Below, piece by piece: positions 52,867 to 62,872 of a DNA stretch of 64,000 bases (positions are counted from its first letter, which is position 1; every line of letters starts with the position of its first letter). The stretch is taken from NCBI GenBank assembly GCA_034638255.1, contig JAWPGT010000004.1:1116001-1180000 (forward strand), given 5' to 3'. The position numbers and the translations under genes are program-made. Source of the DNA: Coprinus comatus (lineage: Eukaryota > Basidiomycota > Agaricomycetes > Agaricales > Agaricaceae). Below the pieces are notes generated by a model, which was not told the DNA's origin, searched no databases, and worked only from the letters and a program-made list of their open reading frames with translations.

Positions 52867-55800
52867 ATGGCTTCCTCATCACCAAACTTTGTCAAACTCA
52901 ACAGTACCAACTACTCTACCTGGGTAGGCGAAATGGAAGCGTGGTTCCGTGCTTCAGGGCTCTGGAAAGTCGTTTCAGGTGCCTACTCCAAGCCTACCCC
53001 TTCCCCACCTGCTGTTTCTTCAACAACACCTGCCACCACCACAGAGTCAACCACTACTTCTTCCCCTTCTGCACCAAACCCTGCCTCTCATTCTGAGGCT
53101 CTAGATGCTTGGGAAGCCAAGGCTGACAAGGCTGCTGGCTGGTTGTTCCTCATGGTTGAGCCAGACCAGAGAATTCATTTCAATGGGATTCAGGATGATC
53201 CATGTAAGATGTGGAAGAGTTTGGAGGGGGTGCATTTGCAGAAGAGGCCTGGGGCAAGGTTCAACAGCTATGATGACCTTTTTAGCATTAGGAAGGGGGA
53301 TGATGAATCTCTGCAGTCTTTGATCAACAGGGTGGAGGAATGTATGAAGAAAATCAAAGATCTTCGGCCACAGGGCTTCTCCCTGGCCTCCCTGGATGAA
53401 GAACTCGCTTCCATGGCTCTTATTAGAGCCCTTCCATCTGAGGATTACTCCTCCTTCACCTCTCACCTCCTCCTCCTTGACAAACTTGACAAGGCCACCA
53501 TCCACCAGGCTTTTATCAGTGAGGAAATTCAACGTCGTAGAAGGGCAGTAGACCTTCCCTCCCATGCCTCCGCTTTTTCGGCAAGGTCCCAGCCCTCCTC
53601 CTCGTCTCAGAAATGCGATTTTTGTAGCAGGACTGGTCATGTTATGGCCAAATGCTGGCAATATGAGAAGGCTCAGAAGAAGGCTGTAGAAAACGCTCAA
53701 AAGCGTTCCAATTCGCGTCAAACTCAGGCCAACAAGGCCTCAGAAGCTCCTACACCTTCTCCCACTGCCTCAATTGCTGAATCGGCTGCCTGCATCAAGG
53801 AGTTTGCTGGCAATGCAAGTTGTCTCTCTTCTTCCTCTTCTTCATCACCTCTTCAGCTGGATGCTGACTTTCATTGGCTTGCAGACACTGGGGCCACTTC
53901 TCATATGACCCCACACCTTCACTGGTTCAAGACCTACTCCCCAGCTCGCATTCCTGTCCGCTTAGCAGACAATTCAGTTGTATTTGCAGTTGGAATGGGT
54001 TCAGTGATGTTTCAGCCATTGTTGAGAGGAAAGAAGGGGAGAGTGGTCGAGTTTTCAAGAGTTTTACATATTCCTGCTTTAAGGAACAATCTCCTTGCCT
54101 GTCTGTACCTTACTCGCCATAAAGGCTTTAATATCAACATATCTTCGCACTCTCTGGCCTTCAGGAAGGATAGGAAGACTCTATTTACTGCTACCATCAC
54201 TGGATCCAACAATGCTTTGCTCAATGGCACTGTGGTCGCTTCAGAGACCGCATTTTCGGCCTCTACACTCCCCCTTGACCTTTCCCTGTGGCACAGATGC
54301 CTTATACACCATAATCTTGCTGATTTGAAGAAGCTAATCAGTCAGGAACTTGTTACTGGCCTTTCCCTAGCCTCTGGAGCGCTCCCTGACGCGATTTGTG
54401 AGCCCTGCCTCGCTGGGAAGATGCATTCAGCCTCATTCCCTCCTTCTACACACCATACTCGCTCCCCACTTGATCTGGTGCACTCAGATCTTCATGGACC
54501 GCTTCCTACAGCTACAGCTCAAGGCTACAAGTACTGGGTGACGTTTATTGACGATTCTACGCGTTTTCGGGCTGTGTACCTGCTCAAGGCCAAGTCAGAA
54601 GCCTTTGAAGCATTCAAAGCATACAAATCATGGGCTGAGAACCAGCTGGGGACCAAGATCAAGGCTCTACAGGATGATAAAGGGGGTGAATACATGTCTA
54701 AAGCGTTCATTTCCTTCACAACTCAGTCTGGGATTGAAAGGAGACATTCTACTCGCAATAGACCACAGCAGAATGGCCTAGCAGAGCGCTCCAATCGAAC
54801 TATGGGTGAGAGAATCACCACAATGCTCTCAGAGTCAGGTTTACCTCCATCTTTCTGGGGTGAATGTCTGGCTGCAATGGTTCATGTTTGGAATTTCCTT
54901 CCCACCTCCCCTCTACCCAATACTACACCTTATGAAGCCTTCTATAAGCGAAAACCCGACGTTTCTCACCTTAGAGTATGGGGCTGCACTGCCTATGTCT
55001 ACATTCAGAAGGATAAAAGGAAATCTCTGGAGCCTCACATGGAAAAATGCGTTTTTCTTGGTTATCCCACTGGCTACAAGGGCTGGAAGTTCTACAACCC
55101 CACTACAAGGAAGGTTATCATCTCTGAGACTGCTCAGTTTGATGAGAGGTGGTTCCCTGGGCTCTCAAAAGCGAAAATGGATGCCATTCCTGACTTTGGG
55201 CTGTCCCCTCCTCCATCTCCTACCTCTACTTCGCTTTCTTTGCCCTCTAGCTCTTCTATTCCTCCTCCTGATGATGTTTCAGCTTCTGAAGATGAGGGGG
55301 GTAGTGTATCACATCCTGTAGTCGCTCCTGCAGCTCCAATTGTTCCTCCTGCTCTCCCTGTGGTCGCTTTACCTCCTGTGGCTCCTATTCCTCTTCAAGA
55401 ACCTGTTCCATCTCCATCTCCATCACCAACACTGTCACCAAAGCACTCACCTCCATCTACACCTCCAATGCCTCCATCCTCTTCTTTGCCACCTCCTACC
55501 ACTCCTGTCCACCAGCAACCTCCCTCAGCTGAACCACCAGCTAGAAGACGAGGTACTCGCATCAGAACAGGTCCCTACAACTGGTGGGATGCTAAAGAAC
55601 AGCTAAAACGTCGTCCTATAGCTAGATTACCAGTTGAACCAGCTCCAGTAGCTCAGAACAATGGGAATGATGATGATGATGATGATGAGCTTGAAGAGTT
55701 GGCTCTCTATATGAATGATGAAGATTTTTGGGTGGTAGAGTTTGCAGGAGCTGTTACTGGTGGTGAACCTGGCTCCTTCAAGGCTGCTATGGAGTCTTGT

Positions 55801-57321
55801 GCATCCGAAGACTGGAAAGAAGCCATGGATAAGGAGTTTGGGATCCTGGAGGCTAATGGGACATGGGAACTCGTTCCTTTGCCTTTAGGACAGAAGGCTA
55901 TCAAGTCTGGATGGGTCTACAAGGTGAAAGAGAACCCAGATGGCTCTATAGAGCGCTACAAAGCTCGCATTGTGGCCAAGGGCTATGCACAGAGGCCTGG
56001 TTATGATTATACTGAGGTTTTTGCTCCCACTTTTCGGCCTGCTTCTCTTAGGCTCATTGTTGCTCTGGCTGCTAAAGAGGGCTACAAACTGCGCTCTTTG
56101 GATATCTCATCTGCCTTCACCTATGGAGACCTGGAGGAAGAGATTTATATGAAGCAACCTGAAGGATACCACCAGGGCACTCCAAACATGGTTTTTAGGC
56201 TCAGGAAGTCGCTCTATGGCCTCAAACAAGCTGCCAGGCAGTGGAACAAGAAGCTACACTCCATTTTCATCTCTCTTGGTTACACCAGACTCCAATCTGA
56301 CAGTTCTATCTATCTCTACTCCAAAGGTCCAGTCAAGGTCATTGTTCCTGTCTTCATAGATGATATTACTCTTGCTTCAAAGGATGACAAGGCCATGGAT
56401 GACACTGTCAAGGAACTCTCAGCTCACTTCAAACTTCGTGACCTTGGTCCAACATCCTGGCTTCTGGCTGTCAAGGTTGAACAAGACCTTCTTCATCATT
56501 CTATCTCTCTCAGCCAAGAGAAATACACCAGGGACCTTCTAGAACGCTTCCAGATGTCCGATTGCAAGCCTGTGAAGACCCCACTAGCTCCTGGACTTGA
56601 TCTTTCTACAGTTGTGGTCACTTCAGATGATCAACTCAAGATGAAAGATGTTCCTTATCTCAGTGCAGTTGGTGCTCTGCAATATCTGGCCACCATGACT
56701 CGTCCTGACATCGCTTTTGCTGTCTCCTACCTTGGGAGATTCAACCACAACCCAGGTCCAGCTCATTGGGCAGCTGTAAAGCATTTATTTCGCTATTTGA
56801 AGGGTACTATGGGCTACAAACTGGTTTATAAAGGTGATTTGGCGTCCAATGAGCCATTTGTGACGTTTACAGATGCTTCCCATGGTTCCTGTCAAGCTAC
56901 AGGAAGGGCAACAGGTGGATATGTGACTCTGGTGTGTGGTGCAGCTGTAGGATGGTCCTCAAAGCGTCAGAACATGGTTACTCTCTCTTCTACTGAAGCT
57001 GAGTACATTGCTGCAGTTGAGGCTGGAAAGGAGATCATGTGGATGAGAAATATCCTGTTAGAGTTTGGTTACACTCCCACTTCCTCTTCCACACTCTACA
57101 TTGACAATCAGTCAGCAATAACTGTGTCCAAGAATCCTGAACACCATGGAAGGATGAAACAGCTTGATTTGCGCTTTTTCTGGCTCAGAGAAGTTGTGCA
57201 AAGGAAGATCATTTCCCCTGTCTACATTCCTACCTCTGAACAACTTGCAGACATCTTTACCAAGGCTGTTCAACCCAAGGTTGTTTCTCATCTTGTTCCT
57301 CTTCTTGGTCTATCATCATGA
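52867..57321 (+). CDS. Intact Ty1/copia gag-pol polyprotein (element E)
   Basis: Single open frame of 1484 codons with every copia module in order. Gag with NYSTWVGEMEAWFRASGLWK; CCHC knuckle CDFCSRTGHVMAKC near residue 250; aspartic protease WLADTGATSHMTP near 340; integrase zinc region LWHRCLIHHN...CEPCLAGKM (about 475-520) and catalytic triad in VHSDLHGP, LQDDKGGEY, NGLAERSNR (about 540, 601, 638); a Pro/Ser-rich linker; RT KARIVAKGYAQRPGYDYTEV, SLYGLKQAARQW and the box VPVFIDDITLAS (FIDD for the usual YVDD, near 1163); RNase H FTDASHGSC and LSSTEAEYIAAVEAGKEIMW; ADIFTKAV at the end. With LTRs, primer site and purine tract (TCAGGGGGGTA) present, the copy looks potentially competent. Base composition is richer in CG than the older elements to its left. 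Confidence 0.95.
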   Translation: MASSSPNFVKLNSTNYSTWVGEMEAWFRASGLWKVVSGAYSKPTPSPPAVSSTTPATTTESTTTSSPSAPNPASHSEALDAWEAKADKAAGWLFLMVEPDQRIHFNGIQDDPCKMWKSLEGVHLQKRPGARFNSYDDLFSIRKGDDESLQSLINRVEECMKKIKDLRPQGFSLASLDEELASMALIRALPSEDYSSFTSHLLLLDKLDKATIHQAFISEEIQRRRRAVDLPSHASAFSARSQPSSSSQKCDFCSRTGHVMAKCWQYEKAQKKAVENAQKRSNSRQTQANKASEAPTPSPTASIAESAACIKEFAGNASCLSSSSSSSPLQLDADFHWLADTGATSHMTPHLHWFKTYSPARIPVRLADNSVVFAVGMGSVMFQPLLRGKKGRVVEFSRVLHIPALRNNLLACLYLTRHKGFNINISSHSLAFRKDRKTLFTATITGSNNALLNGTVVASETAFSASTLPLDLSLWHRCLIHHNLADLKKLISQELVTGLSLASGALPDAICEPCLAGKMHSASFPPSTHHTRSPLDLVHSDLHGPLPTATAQGYKYWVTFIDDSTRFRAVYLLKAKSEAFEAFKAYKSWAENQLGTKIKALQDDKGGEYMSKAFISFTTQSGIERRHSTRNRPQQNGLAERSNRTMGERITTMLSESGLPPSFWGECLAAMVHVWNFLPTSPLPNTTPYEAFYKRKPDVSHLRVWGCTAYVYIQKDKRKSLEPHMEKCVFLGYPTGYKGWKFYNPTTRKVIISETAQFDERWFPGLSKAKMDAIPDFGLSPPPSPTSTSLSLPSSSSIPPPDDVSASEDEGGSVSHPVVAPAAPIVPPALPVVALPPVAPIPLQEPVPSPSPSPTLSPKHSPPSTPPMPPSSSLPPPTTPVHQQPPSAEPPARRRGTRIRTGPYNWWDAKEQLKRRPIARLPVEPAPVAQNNGNDDDDDDELEELALYMNDEDFWVVEFAGAVTGGEPGSFKAAMESCASEDWKEAMDKEFGILEANGTWELVPLPLGQKAIKSGWVYKVKENPDGSIERYKARIVAKGYAQRPGYDYTEVFAPTFRPASLRLIVALAAKEGYKLRSLDISSAFTYGDLEEEIYMKQPEGYHQGTPNMVFRLRKSLYGLKQAARQWNKKLHSIFISLGYTRLQSDSSIYLYSKGPVKVIVPVFIDDITLASKDDKAMDDTVKELSAHFKLRDLGPTSWLLAVKVEQDLLHHSISLSQEKYTRDLLERFQMSDCKPVKTPLAPGLDLSTVVVTSDDQLKMKDVPYLSAVGALQYLATMTRPDIAFAVSYLGRFNHNPGPAHWAAVKHLFRYLKGTMGYKLVYKGDLASNEPFVTFTDASHGSCQATGRATGGYVTLVCGAAVGWSSKRQNMVTLSSTEAEYIAAVEAGKEIMWMRNILLEFGYTPTSSSTLYIDNQSAITVSKNPEHHGRMKQLDLRFFWLREVVQRKIISPVYIPTSEQLADIFTKAVQPKVVSHLVPLLGLSS

Positions 57322-57370
57322 TTCCCTTTCTCTTCCATTGTTTGTTTGGACTGTCTAGATCAGGGGGGTA

Positions 57371-57665
57371 TGTCAGGATTGCTCCAGGCAGTCCCAATGT
57401 CAGTAGTTGATGGAGTTGTAGCTTGTGATCGCTTTTCTGATCATGTGGTGTTACTGTGTGATGTCACAGCTTGTAGAAGCGTCCTGCAGACACTTGGTGA
57501 CCTTCTAGTCTCATACCATTGTCTGCAGGTGAGTAGTTATAGTATAACTTCATGTTCTAGTCTCATACCATTGTCTGCAGTGTAATTCATTCATTTCTTA
57601 ATCAATCAACTTCGTTCCTTTGTTAATCTACGCGTCCCGTTGTGTTCTACGTTCCTGCGCTTACA
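57371..57665 (+). repeat. LTR E, long form (295 bp), 3' LTR of the intact element
   Basis: Same ends as 52518-52760 but 52 bases longer: the 24-base CTAGTCTCATACCATTGTCT.. unit occurs twice around a 28-base spacer. Its CTTACA end is joined directly to inverted pol sequence (GAAAATGGAGTG) at 57666. Confidence 0.87.
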
Positions 57666-60600
57666 GAAAATGGAGTGTAACTTCTTGTTCCACTGCCTGG
57701 CAGCTTGTTTGAGGCCATAGAGCGACTTCCTGAGCCTAAAAACCATGTTTGGAGTGCCCTGGTGGTATCCTTCAGGTTGCTTCATATAAATCTCTTCCTC
57801 CAGGTCTCCATAGGTGAAGGCAGATGAGATATCCAAAGAGCGCAGTTTGTAGCCCTCTTTAGCAGCCAGAGCAACAATGAGCCTAAGAGAAGCAGGCCGA
57901 AAAGTGGGAGCAAAAACCTCAGTATAATCATAACCAGGCCTCTGTGCATAGCCCTTGGCCACAATGCGAGCTTTGTAGCGCTCTATAGAGCCATCTGGGT
58001 TCTCTTTCACCTTGTAGACCCATCCAGACTTGATAGCCTTCTGTCCTAAAGGCAAAGGAACGAGTTCCCATGTCCCATTAGCCTCCAGGATCCCAAACTC
58101 CTTATCCATGGCTTCTTTCCAGTCTTCGGATGCACAAGACTCCATAGCAGCCTTGAAGGAGCCAGGTTCACCACCAGTAACAGCTCCTGCAAACTCTACC
58201 ACCCAAAAATCTTCATCATTCATATAGAGAGCCAACTCTTCAAGCTCATCATCATCATCATCATCATTCCCATTGTTCTGAGCTACTGGAGCTGGTTCAA
58301 CTGGTAATCTAGCTATAGGACGACGTTTTAGCTGTTCTTTAGCATCCCACCAGTTGTAGGGACCTGTTCTGATGCGAGTACCTCGTCTTCTAGCTGGTGG
58401 TTCAGCTGAGGGAGGTTGCTGGTGGACAGGAGTGGTAGGAGGTGGCAAAGAAGAGGATGGAGGCATTGGAGGTGTAGATGGAGGTGAGTGCTTTGGTGAC
58501 AGTGTTGGTGATGGAGATGGAGATGGAACAGGTTCTTGAAGAGGAATAGGAGCCACAGGAGGTAAAGCGACCACAGGGAGAGCAGGAGGAACAATTGGAG
58601 CTGCAGGAGCGACTACAGGATGTGATACACTACCCCCCTCATCTTCAGAAGCTGAAACATCATCAGGAGGAGGAATAGAAGAGCTAGAGGGCAAAGAAAG
58701 CGAAGTAGAGGTAGGAGATGGAGGAGGGGACAGCCCAAAGTCAGGAATGGCATCCATTTTCGCTTTTGAGAGCCCAGGGAACCACCTCTCATCAAACTGA
58801 GCAGTCTCAGAGATGATAACCTTCCTTGTAGTGGGGTTGTAGAACTTCCAGCCCTTGTAGCCAGTGTGGATAACCAAGAAAAACGCATTTTTCCATGTGA
58901 GGCTCCAGAGATTTCCTTTTATCCTTCTGAATGTAGACATAGGCAGTGCAGCCCCATACTCTAAGGTGAGAAACGTCGGGTTTTCGCTTATAGAAGGCTT
59001 CATAAGGTGTAGTATTGGGTAGAGGGGAGGTGGGAAGGAAATTCCAAACATGAACCATTGCAGCCAGACATTCACCCCAGAAAGATGGAGGTAAACCTGA
59101 CTCTGAGAGCATTGTGGTGATTCTCTCACCCATAGTTCGATTGGAGCGCTCTGCTAGGCCATTCTGCTGTGGTCTATTGCGAGTAGAATGTCTCCTTTCA
59201 ATCCCAGACTGAGTTGTGAAGGAAATGAACGCTTTAGACATGTATTCACCCCCTTTATCATCCTGTAGAGCCTTGATCTTGGTCCCCAGCTGGTTCTCAG
59301 CCCATGATTTGTATGCTTTGAATGCTTCAAAGGCTTCTGACTTGGCCTTGAGCAGGTACACAGCCCGAAAACGCGTAGAATCGTCAATAAACGTCACCCA
59401 GTACTTGTAGCCTTGAGCTGTAGCTGTAGGAAGCGGTCCATGAAGATCTGAGTGCACCAGATCAAGTGGGGAGCGAGTATGGTGTGTAGAAGGAGGGAAT
59501 GAGGCTGAATGCATCTTCCCAGCGAGGCAGGGCTCACAAATCGCGTCAGGGAGCGCTCCAGAGGCTAGGGAAAGGCCAGTAACAAGTTCCTGACTGATTA
59601 GCTTCTTCAAATCAGCAAGATTATGGTGTATAAGGCATCTGTGCCACAGGGAAAGGTCAAGGGGGAGTGTAGAGGCCGAAAATGCGGTCTCTGAAGCGAC
59701 CACAGTGCCATTGAGCAAAGCATTGTTGGATCCAGTGATGGTAGCAGTAAATAGAGTCTTCCTATCCTTCCTGAAGGCCAGAGAGTGCGAAGATATGTTG
59801 ATATTAAAGCCTTTATGGCGAGTAAGGTACAGACAGGCAAGGAGATTGTTCCTTAAAGCAGGAATATGTAAAACTCTTGAAAACTCGACCACTCTCCCCT
59901 TCTTTCCTCTCAACAATGGCTGAAACATCACTGAACCCATTCCAACTGCAAATACAACTGAATTGTCTGCTAAGCGGACAGGAATGCGAGCTGGGGAGTA
60001 GGTCTTGAACCAGTGAAGGTGTGGGGTCATATGAGAAGTGGCCCCAGTGTCTGCAAGCCAATGAAAGTCAGCATCCAGCTGAAGAGGTGATGAAGAAGAG
60101 GAAGAAGAGAGACAACTTGCATTGCCAGCAAACTCCTTGATGCAGGCAGCCGATTCAGCAATTGAGGCAGTGGGAGAAGGTGTAGGAGCTTCTGAGGCCT
60201 TGTTGGCCTGAGTTTGACGCGAATTGGAACGCTTTTGAGCGTTTTCTACAGCCTTCTTCTGAGCCTTCTCATATTGCCAGCATTTGGCCATAACATGACC
60301 AGTCCTGCTACAAAAATCGCATTTCTGAGACGAGGAGGAGGGCTGGGACCTTGCCGAAAAAGCGGAGGCATGGGAGGGAAGGTCTACTGCCCTTCTACGA
60401 CGTTGAATTTCCTCACTGATAAAAGCCTGGTGGATGGTGGCCTTGTCAAGTTTGTCAAGGAGGAGGAGGTGAGAGGTGAAGGAGGAGTAATCCTCAGATG
60501 GAAGGGCTCTAATAAGAGCCATGGAAGCGAGTTCTTCATCCAGGGAGGCCAGGGAGAAGCCCTGTGGCCGAAGATCTTTGATTTTCTTCATACATTCCTC

Positions 60601-61175
60601 CACCCTGTTGATCAAAGACTGCAGAGATTCATCATCCCCCTTCCTAATGCTAAAAAGGTCATCATAGCTGTTGAACCTTGCCCCAGGCCTCTTCTGCAAA
60701 TGCACCCCCTCCAAACTCTTCCACATCTTACATGGATCATCCTGAATCCCATTGAAATGAATTCTCTGGTCTGGCTCAACCATGAGGAACAACCAGCCAG
60801 CAGCCTTGTCAGCCTTGGCTTCCCAAGCATCTAGAGCCTCAGAATGAGAGGCAGGGTTTGGTGCAGAAGGGGGAAGAAGTAGTGGTTGACTCTGTGGTGG
60901 TGGCAGGTGTTGTTGAAGAAACAGCAGGTGGGGAAGGGGTAGGCTTGGAGTAGGCACCTGAAACGACTTTCCAGAGCCCTGAAGCACGGAACCACGCTTC
61001 CATTTCGCCTACCCAGGTAGAGTAGTTGGTACTGTTGAGTTTGACAAAGTTTGGTGATGAGGAAGCCATATTTGATAGAGGAAATGTGAAAATGGTGCAG
61101 AGAGTAAAGTGAGAGACTGAGTGTCTGTGAGATAAAAACGCGTCTGTAAGTCTTTAAAGCGCGGGGCCCATAACC
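57666..61175 (-). pseudogene. Inverted, truncated copy of element E gag-pol
   Basis: Begins with the primer site (61175-61164) and gag start at 61069. One extra C in the C run of the gag Ser/Pro stretch (near 60878) and one extra base near 58864 split the frame into three: 61069-60839, 60987-58807 (726 codons in its own frame) and 59129-57606. It ends inside RT after LKQAARQWNKKLHSIF, so half of RT and all RNase H are missing. Otherwise near-identical to the intact copy. Confidence 0.9.
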
Positions 61176-61418
61176 TGTAAGCGCAGGAACGTAGAACACA
61201 ACAGGACACGTAGATTAACGAAGGAACGAAGTTGATTGATTAAGAAATGAATGAGTTACACTGCAGACAATGGTATGGGACTAGAAGGTCACCAAGTATC
61301 TGCAGGACGCTTCTACAAGCTGTGACATCACACAGTAACACCACATGATCAGAAAAGCAATCACAAGCTACAACTCCATCAACTACTGACATTGGGACTG
61401 CCTGGAGCAATCCTGACA
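61176..61418 (-). repeat. LTR E, short form (243 bp), inverted
   Basis: Reverse complement of 52518-52760, with TACCCCCCTGA (the purine tract) on its right side at 61419-61429. Confidence 0.87.
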
Positions 61419-61741
61419 TACCCCCCTGATCTAGACAGTCCAAACAAACAATGGAAGAGAAAGGGAATCATGATGATAGACCAAGAAGAGGAACAAGATG
61501 AGAAACAACCTTGGGTTGAACAGCCTTGGTAAAGATGTCTGCAAGTTGTTCAGAGGTAGGAATGTAGACAGGGGAAATGATCTTCCTTTGCACAACTTCT
61601 CTGAGCCAGAAAAAGCGCAAATCAAGCTGTTTCATCCTTCCATGGTGTTCAGGATTCTTGGACACAGTTATTGCTGACTGATTGTCAATGTAGAGGGTAG
61701 AAGAGGAAGTAGGAGTGTAACCAAACTCTAACAGGATATTT
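61419..61741 (-). pseudogene. Inverted family E pol 3' fragment
   Basis: Mirror of 52195-52517, including the same abrupt end at pol position 57048 where an LTR is attached head-on. Encodes the last 65 residues from SKNPEHHGRM. Confidence 0.85.
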
Positions 61742-62036
61742 TGTCAGGATTGCTCCAGGCAGTCCCAATGTCAGGAGTTGATGGACTTGTAGCTTGTGAT
61801 CGCTTTTCTGATCATGTGGTGTTACTGTGTGATGTCACAGCTTGTAGAAGCGTCCTGCAGACACTTGGTGACCTTCTAGTCTCATACCATTGTCTGCAGG
61901 TGAGTAGTTATAGTATAACTTCATGTTCTAGTCTCATACCATTGTCTGCAGTGTATCTCACTCATTTCTTAATCAATCACCTTCGTTCCTTCGTTAATCT
62001 ACACATCCCATCATGCTCTACGTTCCTGCACTTACA
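61742..62036 (+). repeat. LTR E, long form (295 bp), outer right
   Basis: Carries the 52-base duplication like 57371-57665. Its last 80 bases have extra substitutions (CTGCACTTACA for CTGCGCTTACA, ACACATCCCATCATG), mostly C-to-T type. Confidence 0.85.
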
Positions 62037-62564
62037 CTATGATGGATCAACATTTTAAGATCTTGTGTGCTTGAGAAGAGATCATCTGGTTAAACATTGA
62101 AATATCCTGTGTGATAACACACCTGTATGACAAGAGTCATTTTCTACAGAAATGCAAGGACAACATTCATATCACAGATCCTCTCCTTGCATATCAAATC
62201 TCACAATATTGTCATAAACACACACATTTTCAGGATTTACATATGGAACATTTTTACAAGCTTAGAAAGATCTCCAGATTTAGTGGATCATTGGACAGGG
62301 GCATCAGTATTGATCAAACAATGTACCTAGGTATGCCAAGCATTTTCATTTTTAAATTTTGTTAACTTTAACTAATTTCTCATTCTATAGATGAAACTCC
62401 TCATATGCCAACTAACACTATCATTCCTGACACAATACCAGATACAATTCATCAAGATAAGGATGCAGATGATGGAAGTTCAGAAGAAGAGAATGATAAA
62501 GAGGATGTTAAGGATAATAGCTTGAAAATATGGTTTGATGCAATCATGGCTGTGATCAATTGAT
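62037..62564 (+). pseudogene. Unrecognised spliced gene remnant
   Basis: From 62042 the frame reads MDQHFKILCA, stop, then WLNIEISCVITHLYDKSHFL, ITDPLLAYQISQYCHKHTHF and LRKISRFSGSLDRGISID. A consensus intron 62332-62390 (GTATGC..CTATAG) joins it to DETPHMPTNTIIPD and an acidic tail ending WFDAIMAVIN, stop at 62564. The hydrophobic/charged pattern recalls proteins found beside large DNA transposons in Agaricomycetes, but I cannot name the family. Its 5' part was probably lost at the LTR boundary. Confidence 0.4.
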
Positions 62565-62872
62565 GTAGTTTACAAGCCACAACACATGCATTTCAAATAT
62601 ATCACAGGGATGTCACTCTCAAGTCAGGAACTACTCATAGTCAACAGCAGGGGGGGGGGCAACAAGAGGTCATAACAGTATAAAACATTATATTTTTTAC
62701 ATAATGAAGCAATAAAGTGTTACAAAGGAATAGAATATAATGGAGTAATAAAATAAATAAAATAGACCAAGGTGCATAGCAGTGGGAGTGGGAGTAGAAG
62801 ATATACAAGAGGCTAGGTGGGAGTGGGACATGGTAGGAAAGAAGAGTAGCATGAAGGGGTGGGGCAGGGCAT
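62565..62872. other. Low-complexity intergenic DNA
   Basis: G run at about 62649-62658, AT-rich stretch, then a G/A-rich segment (62770-62870). No gene recognised. Confidence 0.35.

Larger units (their letters stand above)
51952..56268 (+). repeat. Left arm of the 4.3-kb inverted duplication
   Basis: LTR E inverted (51952-52194), pol 3' end (52195-52517), LTR E (52518-52760) and gag-pol up to the RT (52761-56268). The reverse complement of 57666-62036 matches segment by segment: 243+323+243+3508 bases here against 295+323+243+3510 there. The differences I found are a 52-base LTR duplication with nearby changes in the outer LTR end, two single-base insertions and one substitution near the inner end. 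Confidence 0.85.
57666..62036 (-). repeat. Right arm of the inverted duplication
   Basis: Minus-strand mirror of 51952-56268. Read on the minus strand: LTR E (62036-61742), pol 3' fragment (61741-61419), LTR E (61418-61176), gag to RT (61175-57666). The 1397-base spacer between arms is the rest of pol plus the long LTR. Confidence 0.85.

Noticed and set aside
53101..53721. 206-codon minus-strand frame and its mirror at 60214-60834
   Set aside because: Exact antisense shadow of copia gag in both arms of the duplication.
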